This document shows positions 43,768 through 52,918 of a stretch of 64,000 nucleotides of DNA, one piece after another. The stretch is from assembly GCA_020161435.1 (NCBI GenBank), contig JAIUNV010000001.1, positions 885,321 through 949,320 on the forward strand, in the 5' to 3' direction. Below the pieces are notes generated by a model. It was given only the letters and a program-made list of their open reading frames with translations. It searched no databases and was not told the DNA's origin. This stretch comes from Bacteroidota bacterium. Lineage in GTDB: Bacteria; Bacteroidota; Bacteroidia; Chitinophagales; Chitinophagaceae. Every line of letters begins with the position of its first letter. Within the stretch, counting starts at the first letter, position 1. The position numbers were made by a program, and so were the translations under genes.

Positions 43768-45153
43768 ATGAAAAAGTTAGGCATCATCCTGGCAGCTATT
43801 ACCATCACGGCTACGTCGTGCATTAAGGTCGACATCGATAATTCTTCTGTAGACAGCGGCAACGGTAATGGGGTATATGCTACCAAGCAAGCCGAAATTT
43901 CGGCTACCAAAGTAATTACCGGTGTAATTAACGATGGTGAAAATGTGGAACTGCCCAAGGGCGTTTACACGCTTAAAGGGTACGTGTATGTAAACGGCCG
44001 AGCTTCTATCAAGTTTGCACCCGGTTCTGTTATCAAAAGCGACACTGTACAAAAAGGTGCGTTGATCATTGAACGCAATTCAAAAATCTTTGCTTGTGGT
44101 ACTGCTTCTGAGCCCATTGTATTTACTTCTGGCAAAGCTGCTGGTAGCCGCAAGCCCGGCGACTGGGGTGGTATCGTTATCTTGGGTAATGCACCCACCA
44201 ACCGTACTACTACACCCATCATCGAAGGTGGTATCAATGCTGAATACGGTGGCAGTGTAGCTACCGACAACAGTGGTTCTTTGTGCTATATCCGCATTGA
44301 GTACGCTGGTATTGCCGCTGACCCCAACTCAGAAATTAACGGTCTTACACTCGGTGGCGTAGGTAGCGGTACTACTATCAACTACGTGCAGGTTTCTTAT
44401 GGCAACGATGATGCTTACGAATTTTTCGGTGGTACTGTAAATGCCAAATACCTCATTGCTTTTGCAACAGCTGATGACGATTATGATTTCGACTTTGGTT
44501 ACAATGGCCGCCTGCAATTTGGTGTAGCCCTGCGTGATCCTTTGTTTGTAGATGCCGGCGATGCGGGCAATGGCGTAGAGTGCGACAACGATGCTACAGG
44601 TAGCAATGCCACTCCATACACCAAGCCTTCTATCAGCAACTTTACCTGGGTTGGTCCTAACAATGCTGCTGGCACTTTGGCCAATCATAACTTCAACATG
44701 CGTTGGCGCCGTGCTACACAGTTTGATGTACGCAACTCTGTGTTGATGGGTTACATGGATGCCGGTTTGTCTCTCGAATCAGACTCTACTGTAAGCTTCT
44801 ATAAAAATGGCGCTTCTGCTTTCCGCAACAACCTGGTGCATGCAGTAACGGCTCATTTCCGTGCAGCTACCAACCCTGTTATGACTTCTGCTGAAGTAGA
44901 AACAAAAGCGTTGGCCGATGGCAATACCAAACATGCAGCTGCAACAGAAATTGGTCTCACCAATCCATTTGTATTGAATGCACCAAACTTTTTGCCAGCA
45001 GCAGGCAGCCCTGCGTTGAGCGGTGCAGCTTTCACTGGTACTGGTTGGGCTGGTGTATCTTTCTGGACAACGACTACTTTCCGTGGCGCCTTTGGCGCAG
45101 ACAACTGGATGACTGGTTGGGCAAGCTTCACTCCGCAAACCAATGTATATTAA
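43768..45153 (+). CDS. Surface lipoprotein, beta-helix-like, partner of the TonB receptor
   Basis: 461 residues. Lipobox ITATSC with Cys17; acidic residues after it (IKVDIDN) resemble surface-export signals of Bacteroidota lipoproteins. The mature part carries VELPKGVYTLKGYVYVNGRASIKFAPGSVIKSD and GDWGGIVILGNAP, strand-turn repeats of a right-handed beta-helix, and DDAYEFFGGTVNAKYLIAFATADDDYDFDFGYNGRLQFG. This family regularly follows such TonB receptors in Bacteroidota and is sometimes misnamed a multidrug transporter. No enzymatic motif recognised. Confidence 0.8.
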   Translation: MKKLGIILAAITITATSCIKVDIDNSSVDSGNGNGVYATKQAEISATKVITGVINDGENVELPKGVYTLKGYVYVNGRASIKFAPGSVIKSDTVQKGALIIERNSKIFACGTASEPIVFTSGKAAGSRKPGDWGGIVILGNAPTNRTTTPIIEGGINAEYGGSVATDNSGSLCYIRIEYAGIAADPNSEINGLTLGGVGSGTTINYVQVSYGNDDAYEFFGGTVNAKYLIAFATADDDYDFDFGYNGRLQFGVALRDPLFVDAGDAGNGVECDNDATGSNATPYTKPSISNFTWVGPNNAAGTLANHNFNMRWRRATQFDVRNSVLMGYMDAGLSLESDSTVSFYKNGASAFRNNLVHAVTAHFRAATNPVMTSAEVETKALADGNTKHAAATEIGLTNPFVLNAPNFLPAAGSPALSGAAFTGTGWAGVSFWTTTTFRGAFGADNWMTGWASFTPQTNVY

Positions 45154-45175
45154 TCTTCCTCTTTTCTGTTTTTTT

Positions 45176-45215
45176 GCAAACTGCTTTCGCCGAAAGACGA
45201 AAGCAGTTTGCTTTG
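45176..45215 (+). terminator. Very strong hairpin after the lipoprotein gene
   Basis: Perfect 14-bp stem, 45176-45189 with 45198-45211, eight-base loop, followed by TTTG. It separates the receptor/lipoprotein pair from the small lipoprotein gene. Confidence 0.8.
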
Positions 45216-45239
45216 TAGCTAGTTTCAATTTTTTGTAGC

Positions 45240-45734
45240 ATGAAGAAGTTTCTCGATTATCCTTTGCTGTTGCTGATTGTATGCTCGTTGGTTGCCTGCC
45301 AAAGCAATCAACCAACCAATGCTGGTACAACCGCAAAAGATTCCACCGTACTCATAACTACGGGTATCACGTTAGAGCCCGGTTTGGCTACAGCAGATAG
45401 CATTTCCATTTTGTTTTACAAACATCCTTTTACAGATGATAAAGAACAGTATACCCGGTTTTATACCAGCTTTCAAACCACAACAGATACTGTGCTGGCA
45501 TTGCTGAAAGAAAACATGACGCTACCATTTACAGAAGATAGTTTACGGGATTGCCGCAGCGAAGGCAAAATGTTTGTGTTTAGTAAAGGCAAAGTGGCGC
45601 AGACTATTTATTTTACTACACAATCGGCGCAGTGTACGCACCTGTATTTCATCAATACAGGGCGCTACTACTACTTTCCATTTCAGGCTGCTTTGCAGCA
45701 GCGGCTCGCTGTGCTGAAAGCATTGGCTAAATAG
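45240..45734 (+). CDS. Small lipoprotein, function unknown
   Basis: 164 residues. Signal peptide with lipobox LLLIVCSLVACQS (Cys20). The mature part has no recognised domain: it reads SISILFYKHPFTDDKEQYTRFYTSF and later GKMFVFSKGKVAQTIYFTTQSAQCTHLYFINTGRYYYFPF, a mixed alpha/beta pattern with two Cys (one in DCRSEGK, one in AQCTHLY) that may form a disulfide. Follows the receptor locus but beyond a strong terminator. Confidence 0.72.
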   Translation: MKKFLDYPLLLLIVCSLVACQSNQPTNAGTTAKDSTVLITTGITLEPGLATADSISILFYKHPFTDDKEQYTRFYTSFQTTTDTVLALLKENMTLPFTEDSLRDCRSEGKMFVFSKGKVAQTIYFTTQSAQCTHLYFINTGRYYYFPFQAALQQRLAVLKALAK

Positions 45735-45854
45735 CAGTTATCTGTTTACGATTTGTTAGCCTTGTCTTTACATTGGCGTAATGCAGGCATCGTTATTTCA
45801 CCACCTATTCATTTGCATTCTTCACAGCAATACGTAGAGTAGATTTTCTCGAAC

Positions 45855-45887
45855 CCGCCTCGGTGTCCACCGCTGGCGGTTTTTTTT
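45855..45887 (+). terminator. Probable terminator of the small lipoprotein gene
   Basis: CCGCC (45855-45859)/GGCGG (45875-45879) with a further small CCGC/GCGG option inside, followed by eight T residues. Confidence 0.6.
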
Positions 45888-45922
45888 GGGCAGTTGCCCC
45901 AAGGGGTAGACCTTTGTATACT

Positions 45923-46579
45923 ATGCAAACCAACCAGCGTTTTGGAAATATAGCTACACCATCCACCCGCCTTTTTTTTACAGCGGCGCTCTTGTATTGG
46001 GCCGGCGGCCTGCTGGTAATGATGAATTATGGAAAAGCCGAAGGCTTTTTACTGATGCGAAATGTAGGCTCACCCATCACCGATTTTTTATTTACTTACC
46101 TCACTCATGTGGGTGATGGGCTGATGGCGGTGGCTGTATGTGTGCTGTGGTTGTTTCAAAAAAAATGGCCGAGAGCCATAGTGTTGTTTGCCGCTTTTGC
46201 TGTGTCGGGGCTGTTGGCACAGCTCATTAAAAACACGGTTGCCTCTCCGCGTCCTGCTCCGTTTTTTAAGGCTAACGGTCAATTGATTGATGCAGTAAAC
46301 GGGGTGGAATTATTGCAAAGCCACAACAGTTTTCCTTCGGGCCATACCGCTACCGCTTTTGCCTTGGCTACATCGTTGGTGCTGCTCATGCCGTGGTGGC
46401 AAAAGCGCTGGTGGCTGGCTTTTATAGTAGCTGTGGGTATTGGCTACAGCAGGGTGTATTTAGGGCAACATTTTTTGCAAGATGTGTTGGCCGGTTCAGT
46501 ATTGGGCGTGTTGAGTGCGGCGGCAGTGTACCTGCTGCTGCGCAAATGGAATCCACCTTTTACCAGAGCGGCCTGGTAA
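45923..46579 (+). CDS. PAP2-family membrane phosphatase
   Basis: 218 residues, about six membrane helices. The three phosphatase motifs are present: KNTVASPRPAP (K-x6-RP), SFPSGHTATAF (PSGH) and YSRVYLGQHFLQDVLAG (SR-x5-H-x3-D). Members dephosphorylate undecaprenyl pyrophosphate, phosphatidate or lipid A. ATG 45923 (MQTNQRF) is preferred; the frame opens at 45863. Confidence 0.9.
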   Translation: MQTNQRFGNIATPSTRLFFTAALLYWAGGLLVMMNYGKAEGFLLMRNVGSPITDFLFTYLTHVGDGLMAVAVCVLWLFQKKWPRAIVLFAAFAVSGLLAQLIKNTVASPRPAPFFKANGQLIDAVNGVELLQSHNSFPSGHTATAFALATSLVLLMPWWQKRWWLAFIVAVGIGYSRVYLGQHFLQDVLAGSVLGVLSAAAVYLLLRKWNPPFTRAAW

Positions 46580-46620
46580 TTAGTCGATCTTACTTTATAC
46601 AAAGTAATTCAAGTTATCTC

Positions 46621-47673
46621 TCAGGCCTCTTTGCGGCCTTCGAGTGTAAAACCAATGGTGGTGCCTACATCGGGCTTGCTGCGTACATGTATGGTTTGGC
46701 CATGGGCTTCTACCAAGTGCTTGCAAATAGCGAGGCCCAAACCACTGCCACCTACTTTGCGGCTGCGGGCCATATCGGTACGGTAAAAGCGTTCGAAAAT
46801 GCGGCCCAAATGTTCTTCGGCAATGCCCGTGCCATCGTCGCTTATTTCAATCAGCACCCGCTTGCCATCTGTAACATAAGTGCTGGCTACTACCGTACCA
46901 TTTTCGTGCCCGTATTTAATAGCGTTATCTACCAGGTTAATGAGCACCTGCCGTATTTTTTCTTTATCTGCAAATACAATCATGGGTAGTTCGGTGCCTT
47001 TCTTCATGCTGCAGCGAATGTTTTTGGCACTGGCTTTTACATGCAGCATTTCGTACACTTCTTTTATCATGTCCTGTATCACAAAGTTTTCTTTGTGCAG
47101 AGGAATCACACCACTTTCCAGTTTCGATATTTCATCAAGGTCGTTGGTAAGGTTTACCAGCCGCTCCACATTGCGTCCGGCTTTTTTCAAAAAACGGTGG
47201 AGTATTTCCGGATTGTCGGCAGCGCCATCCAACAAGGTATCGAGGTAGCCTTGTATGGCAAAAATGGGCGTCTTTAATTCATGCGACAGGTTCTGCAAAA
47301 ACTCTTTGCGGTATTTTTCGTTGGAGCGAAGTGTTTCTATCTGTCCTTCTTGCTGGCGGGCCCATTTCTCCACATCAGCTCGTACTTCATCTATTCCTTT
47401 TTGGGGCAAAATGTATTTGTAGTAAGTCTCTTCTTTTTTGCTGGCCTTGGTTTTGTAAATGAACTTATAAATGAGTTTGATTTTACGGTAAATGAATTGC
47501 TGTAGCACCGCTAAAATCAACGCATAGCTACCGGCTACAAATACTACAAAACTGACGGCCACCAGTTCCCACTCGGGCCTCAGTAGCCACGCACCCACCA
47601 GTACCGGTATGCCCAGTATAATGGCTGTAAAAAGCGATAATTGTTTCGGCGAAAAATTTTTGGTATTGAGCAT
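46621..47673 (-). CDS. Sensor histidine kinase, PhoR-like
   Basis: 350 residues. Two N-terminal membrane helices (LSLFTAIILGIPVLVGAWLL and LVAVSFVVFVAGSYALILAVL) with almost no periplasmic loop, HisKA motif FLQNLSHELKTPIFAIQGYLDTL and an HATPase with LVDNAIKYG, ISDDGTGI, FYRTDMARSRKVGGSGLGLAI. It probably senses something in or at the membrane. 60 bases downstream of its response regulator on the same strand. ATG 47673 chosen; the frame opens at 47697. Confidence 0.9.
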   Translation of the reverse strand: MLNTKNFSPKQLSLFTAIILGIPVLVGAWLLRPEWELVAVSFVVFVAGSYALILAVLQQFIYRKIKLIYKFIYKTKASKKEETYYKYILPQKGIDEVRADVEKWARQQEGQIETLRSNEKYRKEFLQNLSHELKTPIFAIQGYLDTLLDGAADNPEILHRFLKKAGRNVERLVNLTNDLDEISKLESGVIPLHKENFVIQDMIKEVYEMLHVKASAKNIRCSMKKGTELPMIVFADKEKIRQVLINLVDNAIKYGHENGTVVASTYVTDGKRVLIEISDDGTGIAEEHLGRIFERFYRTDMARSRKVGGSGLGLAICKHLVEAHGQTIHVRSKPDVGTTIGFTLEGRKEA

Positions 47674-47733
47674 GGTTTTTTTGCTGCCCACGGGCATTTG
47701 TTCAAGTGCATAAATGTACGTGGATAACAGTTT

Positions 47734-48414
47734 TTACTGCAGATCGAACTTGTAGCCCACACCTTTTACCGTGGTGATACAATCTACATCCAGCTTCTGG
47801 CGAATCTTGCGAATGTGTACATCAATGGTGCGGTCGCCCACAATCACATCGGTGCCCCACACATTGCTCAATATTTCGTTGCGCAAAAACACCCGGCCCG
47901 GCTTGGCAGCCAGCAGGTACAGCAGTTCAAATTCTTTTTTAGCCAGCACAATGTCTTTTCCGCTGCGGGTCACCACAAAGCGAACGGGGTCAATGGTCAT
48001 GTCGCCCATGCTGAGCACTTTTTGGCCGCTGTCTTTTTGAATGCGGCGAAACAAAGCATTCACCCGGCTCAGCAGCACCTTGGGGCTGATGGGTTTGCTC
48101 AGGTAATCATCGGCACCGCTGTCGAGGCCTTTGATGTGAGAGCCTTCATCGCTGAGGGCGGTGAGCATTACGATGAGTGTTTCTTTAAACTCTGGTTGTG
48201 TACGGAGAATGTTGCACACTTCGATGCCCGATTTGTAGGGCATCATGATATCGAGAATAATGAGGTCGGGGTGATGCTGGCGGGCCAGGTCGAGGGCCTG
48301 ATTGCCGTCTTTTGCTTCGAGTACCTTGTAACCTTCGCGGCTCAGGTTGTAGCCGATGATCTCCAAAATGTCTGCTTCGTCGTCGGCAATGAGGATGGTA
48401 CCCTTGGTGTCCAT
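47734..48414 (-). CDS. Response regulator, OmpR/PhoB family
   Basis: 226 residues. Receiver domain: ILIADDEADILEIIGYNL with the acidic pair, phospho-acceptor Asp in LIILDIMMPYKSG, VMLTALSDEGSHI and DYLSKPISPKVL. C-terminal winged helix: LAKKEFELLYLLAAKPGRVFLRNEIL, GDRTIDVHIRKIRQKL, TVKGVGYKF. PhoB-like. It pairs with the kinase at 46621. ATG 48414 (MDTKGTILIADDE) fits; longer frames do not. Confidence 0.93.
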   Translation of the reverse strand: MDTKGTILIADDEADILEIIGYNLSREGYKVLEAKDGNQALDLARQHHPDLIILDIMMPYKSGIEVCNILRTQPEFKETLIVMLTALSDEGSHIKGLDSGADDYLSKPISPKVLLSRVNALFRRIQKDSGQKVLSMGDMTIDPVRFVVTRSGKDIVLAKKEFELLYLLAAKPGRVFLRNEILSNVWGTDVIVGDRTIDVHIRKIRQKLDVDCITTVKGVGYKFDLQ

Positions 48415-48563
48415 TAACAATATGTTTACGCAAAAATAACTGCTGTGACTATAGCGGGGAGGTAAATGAGTGTTTACCAAATTGTTAACGATGCTGCCAA
48501 AATTTTGCAAGCCTGCTGCACAGCCTCCGGCAAACCCAATTGAAGCTATTAACTTTACCCCGC

Positions 48564-50804
48564 ATGCAGTACGTAAAATTGATTTGGATGGCCCTGTGTA
48601 TGGGCATGATGACGATGGGTAGTGCCCATGCACAACTCACCGAGCAGTTCAGTCCCGACCTCAACCGGGCCCTGTTTCACTCCCGCCTCGACCAGGCGCA
48701 AAAAGATATGCTGGCCATTGATGGCCGTGCCGATAGTCTTATGACGGTTTACCCCAGTCATGAAATGAACGAGCAGCTGCAATACCTGGTGCAAACCCGG
48801 ATTGACGACTGGCAGCGTCGGGTAGAGCTGAGCAAAACATACGACCACAACAAGAAGCTGACGTACCTGCGCAGCATGACAGAACTGCTGTATGCCTACG
48901 CAGTTGAAATCAGAAAAAAATCAACGGACTGGAGCAGCTTTGCGCCCTTGCTCAATGCGTTTGAAGAAGGCTTATTAAGAACGGAAGCAGGGAAAGATGT
49001 GTTGCCATTGCTAAGGCCTTTACCCTATGATGTGGCCAAAATCATTCCCAACAACTTTGCGTTTCGAAATAGCGCTGGCATTCGCCAGATACAGGAATTC
49101 ATTTTCCTGAAACTCATATCCGAAAACCCGGAGCAAACGCTGAAAAGACTGGCCGAAAATCCAAGCTATTCTTTTACCGATAGTTTGATTTCGGTAGCGG
49201 CCCGCCGCCGCCCCGAAGAGTTGATTAACTATGCACAGGCCAGCGGTACACCTTTGGGCATTATCATTGCCCGCCATGCCGATCCGTTGGTAAAAATGAT
49301 TGTGCAACTGGCAGGCGATCGTTCGGGCCAATTGTTTTTTCCTTTTCTCGATGATTTGAGCAAAGGCAACATCAGTAAAAAAGAAATTGAAACGGCCATT
49401 GCCGATTCAGCTGCTTACTATCGGCTGCTGGTAAAAACACAGGTAAACTATGCAGGCCGTATGCGCCAAGGCGATACGCCTGTAGTACTGCGTGGCCTGC
49501 AAGACATGCTGCACCGCAAATCGCTGGAAGTGTATGTCAATACCATCAACGGTTTGCATGATTTGCCGGCACCTGTTCGTTTCAAAAAAATACAAGGCCT
49601 AACGGTACCTGAGCTTTATTATTTGATAGTGCTGAACGAAGCAGAAATTTATACCAGTAGTTACACTTACGTGTACAACCGCCTGCTGGAACTGACACCT
49701 GGCAAAAGTGCCGATACACTGCTGCAAATAGTGAACCACGACAAGTACAAGAAGTTTTTGACCATGGCGGCCAACTACAATACGCTGAATGACTTTTTGG
49801 CCAAAATGAGTGCTGCTAACGCTAAGGCATTGATGTCGGCCTTTGTGAGTAATTTGGAAAAGGGCAGCAGTAAAGATGATATTGAAGATGCGGTGGATGT
49901 GGCCAATGCGTATGCCAGTATTACACAGCCTGCTATCCGTGCATTAATGCTGAACAAGGTGAAGGAAAACCTGGCCATGGCTGAGCTCATGAATAACCGA
50001 AAGGGTCGTGTTATTTACCGGCTGGAAAAAGTGATTATGGAAAGCAGTGATAGCGAAATGGACAGCAATCTGCCGAGGGTAAACATTTCTGACTCATTGG
50101 GTATTCCACCTGTGTACGATATCAGCAACCGGCAGCTGCGAGATAGCCTCGGCCGCATTGTGTTGCAAATGTATTTTTATGGCGATGCTGGCGGCAAAGG
50201 CACCTTCAACCACTTACTTCGCATTTATGCCGACAGAACCAAGTGGGCCATAAAAGCTACGCCTGAATGGGTGCAGTTTACCAGTATTGGTTCGCCCGTT
50301 CCCTTTGTGTTGTTTGCCAACCGTGCTTTGGATGAAGAAAACGATGAAGATGAAAATGCGCAACGCAAACTTATTGAGTACATGACCAGCAATGGTTTTT
50401 CGCCGTCTATTACAGTGCATCGTGGGCATAGTTATTACCTGCCCTATACCATCAAAAAAATGCTGCCCAGCAGGGTAGTGGTGTTGGGTAGCTGCGGTGC
50501 CTACCACAACCTCGCCGATGTGCTGCGCATTTCACCCGATGCTTCCATCATTTCGAGCAAGCAGGTAGGCTATGGCGAAATCAACGTGGCATTGTTTACT
50601 TACCTGGTAGACAAACTGAAAATGGGACAGGATGTAAAATGGCCATCTATGATGACAGAGGTTGCCGGCCGCATTAGTGCCGAAAAGAAAGAAGGCTATG
50701 ACGATTACATTTTTCCGCACCAAAACCTCGGTGCCCTGTTTATCAAAGCTTACAAAATAGCCAACCGCGAAGCCGATCCCTTCGAAGGCATTACGTTAAA
50801 ATAA
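48564..50804 (+). CDS. Exported protein with caspase-like (clan CD) C-terminal domain, function unknown
   Basis: 746 residues with signal peptide (KLIWMALCMGMMTMGSAHAQ). The first 600 residues are mostly helical, without a recognised domain. Near the C terminus a hydrophobic strand ends in His (ITVHRGHSYYL, His619/His622) and the next one ends VVVLGSCGAY (Cys644). Strand-His-Gly then strand-(A/G/S)-Cys-Gly is the pattern of clan CD peptidases (caspases, gingipains, CHAT). Spacing of 22-25 residues is short but within the range of CHAT-like proteins. Protease activity is inferred. ATG 48564 is preferred to a TTG at 48540. Divergent from the PhoB-like regulator. Confidence 0.68.
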   Translation: MQYVKLIWMALCMGMMTMGSAHAQLTEQFSPDLNRALFHSRLDQAQKDMLAIDGRADSLMTVYPSHEMNEQLQYLVQTRIDDWQRRVELSKTYDHNKKLTYLRSMTELLYAYAVEIRKKSTDWSSFAPLLNAFEEGLLRTEAGKDVLPLLRPLPYDVAKIIPNNFAFRNSAGIRQIQEFIFLKLISENPEQTLKRLAENPSYSFTDSLISVAARRRPEELINYAQASGTPLGIIIARHADPLVKMIVQLAGDRSGQLFFPFLDDLSKGNISKKEIETAIADSAAYYRLLVKTQVNYAGRMRQGDTPVVLRGLQDMLHRKSLEVYVNTINGLHDLPAPVRFKKIQGLTVPELYYLIVLNEAEIYTSSYTYVYNRLLELTPGKSADTLLQIVNHDKYKKFLTMAANYNTLNDFLAKMSAANAKALMSAFVSNLEKGSSKDDIEDAVDVANAYASITQPAIRALMLNKVKENLAMAELMNNRKGRVIYRLEKVIMESSDSEMDSNLPRVNISDSLGIPPVYDISNRQLRDSLGRIVLQMYFYGDAGGKGTFNHLLRIYADRTKWAIKATPEWVQFTSIGSPVPFVLFANRALDEENDEDENAQRKLIEYMTSNGFSPSITVHRGHSYYLPYTIKKMLPSRVVVLGSCGAYHNLADVLRISPDASIISSKQVGYGEINVALFTYLVDKLKMGQDVKWPSMMTEVAGRISAEKKEGYDDYIFPHQNLGALFIKAYKIANREADPFEGITLK

Positions 50805-50906
50805 AACAGCGGGTGCAGCGGCCAACGGGCTTGCCTTAGTTTCGCAGCCGCAAGGCGAAGCCGCTTTTGGCATCAAAAGATGGCTGCGTACCGGCTGCAA
50901 TTGTAT

Positions 50907-52721
50907 ATGTCTGGCAACAAGTCAACTTCCCGCTCATTCGATATGGCCCTGTTTGGCAGGGTGATGCGTTTTGTACAACCCTACCGCCGCCGCTTTTACC
51001 TGTCGCTGGTGCTGGCACTGGTGCTGGCGGTGCTGTCGCCGGTGCGGGGCTTGTTCATTCAATACACGGTAGACAAAGGACTGAAAGGCCAAACGGGCAA
51101 TATTCCAACCTGGCTCAACGATTGGTTTGATGCCATCAGCCATGGCGACATGCTGCGTTTTGTGGTGCTTATTTCCATCCTGCAAATTGTGATGTTGCTG
51201 ATAGAAACCGTGATTCGGTTTGTGTTTACGTTTAGCACGGCATGGCTGGGCCAGCATGTGGTAAAAGACCTGCGGGTAACGGTGTACAACAAGGTGCTGC
51301 GCCTCAACCTGCGCCAGTTCGATAAAACACCGATTGGAACGCTTACCACCCGCACCATCAACGATATTGAAAGCATCAATGAAATTTTTGCCGACGGCCT
51401 CATTCCCATCATTGCCGATTTTCTTACCATCGTGTTTACCCTTGCCACCATGTTTTGGATGGACTGGCAACTAACGCTGATTGGCTTGATTCCTTTTCCC
51501 ATTTTGCTGCTGGCTACCTGGCGTTTTAAAAACAGCGTCAACAAGAGCTTTATCAAAGTGCGGAATGCCGTGGCCAGCCTCAATGCCTTTGTGCAGGAGC
51601 ACATCAATGGCATGCAACTGGTGCAGGCTTTTGCGGCCGAAGACCGCGAAATGGGCAAATTCAGAAAGATTAATAAGGAACACCGCAACGCCAATATCAA
51701 CGCCATTTTTGCTTACTCGGTCTTTTTTCCGGTGGTAGAAGTGGTGCTGGCCGTAAGCCTGGGCCTGCTGGTATGGTGGGTGGCCGACCAAAGAATAGAA
51801 GCGGGTAAGCTGGTCGCCTTCATCTTGTTTATGAACCAGATTTTCCGGCCGCTACGGGTGATTGCCGATAAGTTCAATGTGATACAAATGGGCATGGTGG
51901 CCAGCGAACGGGTATTTAAAGTACTCGACAACAATGACCAGCTGCCCGAGCCAACTGCTCAGGCCCTGCAGCCTGCCAAAGTGGAAGGCAGCATCGCTTT
52001 TGAAAAAGTGAATTTTGCTTACGAAGCCGAAAACTGGGTACTGAAAAATGTAGACTTCCGCATAGCCCCCGGCCAAACCGTGGCCATTGTGGGCAGCACG
52101 GGTAGCGGCAAAACCACCATCATTTCGCTGCTCAACCGCCTGTACGAAGTAGAACATGGCCGCATTACCATTGATGGGCACGACATCCGGGATTATCACC
52201 CCGATGCTTTGCGCAGCCAGATTGGTGTGGTGCTGCAAGATGTGTTTTTGTTTGCCGGCTCGGTACACGACAACCTCACGTTGCGCAACCCTGATATACC
52301 CCGAAGCCGGGTAGAAGAAGTGTGCCGCCTGATTGGCATCGATGCATTGATACAACAGCTGCCCGGCGGGTACGACTTTAATGTACTGGAGCGTGGCGCC
52401 ACTATGAGTGCCGGCCAGCGCCAGTTGCTAAGCTTTGCCCGCTGCCTGCTCTACAGCCCCGCCATCCTCATACTCGACGAAGCCACCAGCAATATCGACA
52501 GCGAAAGCGAACAGCTCATACAGCAGGCCATCGACACAATGATTCAGGGCCGTACCTCTATTGTGATTGCCCACCGCCTGAGCACCATTCGCAAGGCCAA
52601 TATTATTATGGTGATGGAGCGGGGCGAACTCAAAGAAATGGGTAGCCACGAAACCCTGCTGGCCAAAGGTGGCCTGTATGCCCGCCTGCACAGCATGCAG
52701 TTTGAGGAGGAAAATGTGTGA
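50907..52721 (+). CDS. ABC exporter, MsbA/MDR-like fused permease-ATPase
   Basis: 604 residues. Six membrane helices in the first 320 residues (YLSLVLALVLAVLSPV, FVVLISILQIVMLLIETVIRFVF, IIADFLTIVFTLATMFW and others), then the ATPase: Walker A VGSTGSGKTT, Q-loop VLQDVFLFAGSV, signature MSAGQRQLLSFAR (MSAGQ in place of LSGGQ), Walker B AILILDEATSNID and the switch His in VIAHRLSTI. It works as a homodimer exporting lipids or drugs. The start is uncertain (50880, 50907 or 50943 are all ATG). Last gene before the restriction island. Confidence 0.88.
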   Translation: MSGNKSTSRSFDMALFGRVMRFVQPYRRRFYLSLVLALVLAVLSPVRGLFIQYTVDKGLKGQTGNIPTWLNDWFDAISHGDMLRFVVLISILQIVMLLIETVIRFVFTFSTAWLGQHVVKDLRVTVYNKVLRLNLRQFDKTPIGTLTTRTINDIESINEIFADGLIPIIADFLTIVFTLATMFWMDWQLTLIGLIPFPILLLATWRFKNSVNKSFIKVRNAVASLNAFVQEHINGMQLVQAFAAEDREMGKFRKINKEHRNANINAIFAYSVFFPVVEVVLAVSLGLLVWWVADQRIEAGKLVAFILFMNQIFRPLRVIADKFNVIQMGMVASERVFKVLDNNDQLPEPTAQALQPAKVEGSIAFEKVNFAYEAENWVLKNVDFRIAPGQTVAIVGSTGSGKTTIISLLNRLYEVEHGRITIDGHDIRDYHPDALRSQIGVVLQDVFLFAGSVHDNLTLRNPDIPRSRVEEVCRLIGIDALIQQLPGGYDFNVLERGATMSAGQRQLLSFARCLLYSPAILILDEATSNIDSESEQLIQQAIDTMIQGRTSIVIAHRLSTIRKANIIMVMERGELKEMGSHETLLAKGGLYARLHSMQFEEENV

Positions 52722-52743
52722 TTAACCCCGACTCTTAGTATTT

Positions 52744-52918
52744 TCGACCTATAGCAATTGTTGGGGTTGGCTTTAAACAAGCAGCCGAAAAGCCTACAAA
52801 AAATCCGTTCAAATGGGCAGTAAAAATGTAACCCGGTTTGATGGGCGACATTCTTGCTTTTGAGATTGCAAAGAAAGTTGAGGATAAACTATTAGCCCTA
52901 TTAAAAGAGATAGAATGA
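52744..52918 (+). pseudogene. Short coding remnant at the left edge of the restriction island
   Basis: A frame reading IAIVGVGFKQAAEKPTKN then PFKWAVKM, a TAA, and on through [28 protein letters not shown]. The part after the stop can start at ATG 52841 and its TGA overlaps the hsdM ATG (ATGA at 52915-52918), so it could also act as a 25-codon leader peptide coupled to hsdM. I do not recognise the parent protein. Confidence 0.35.
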
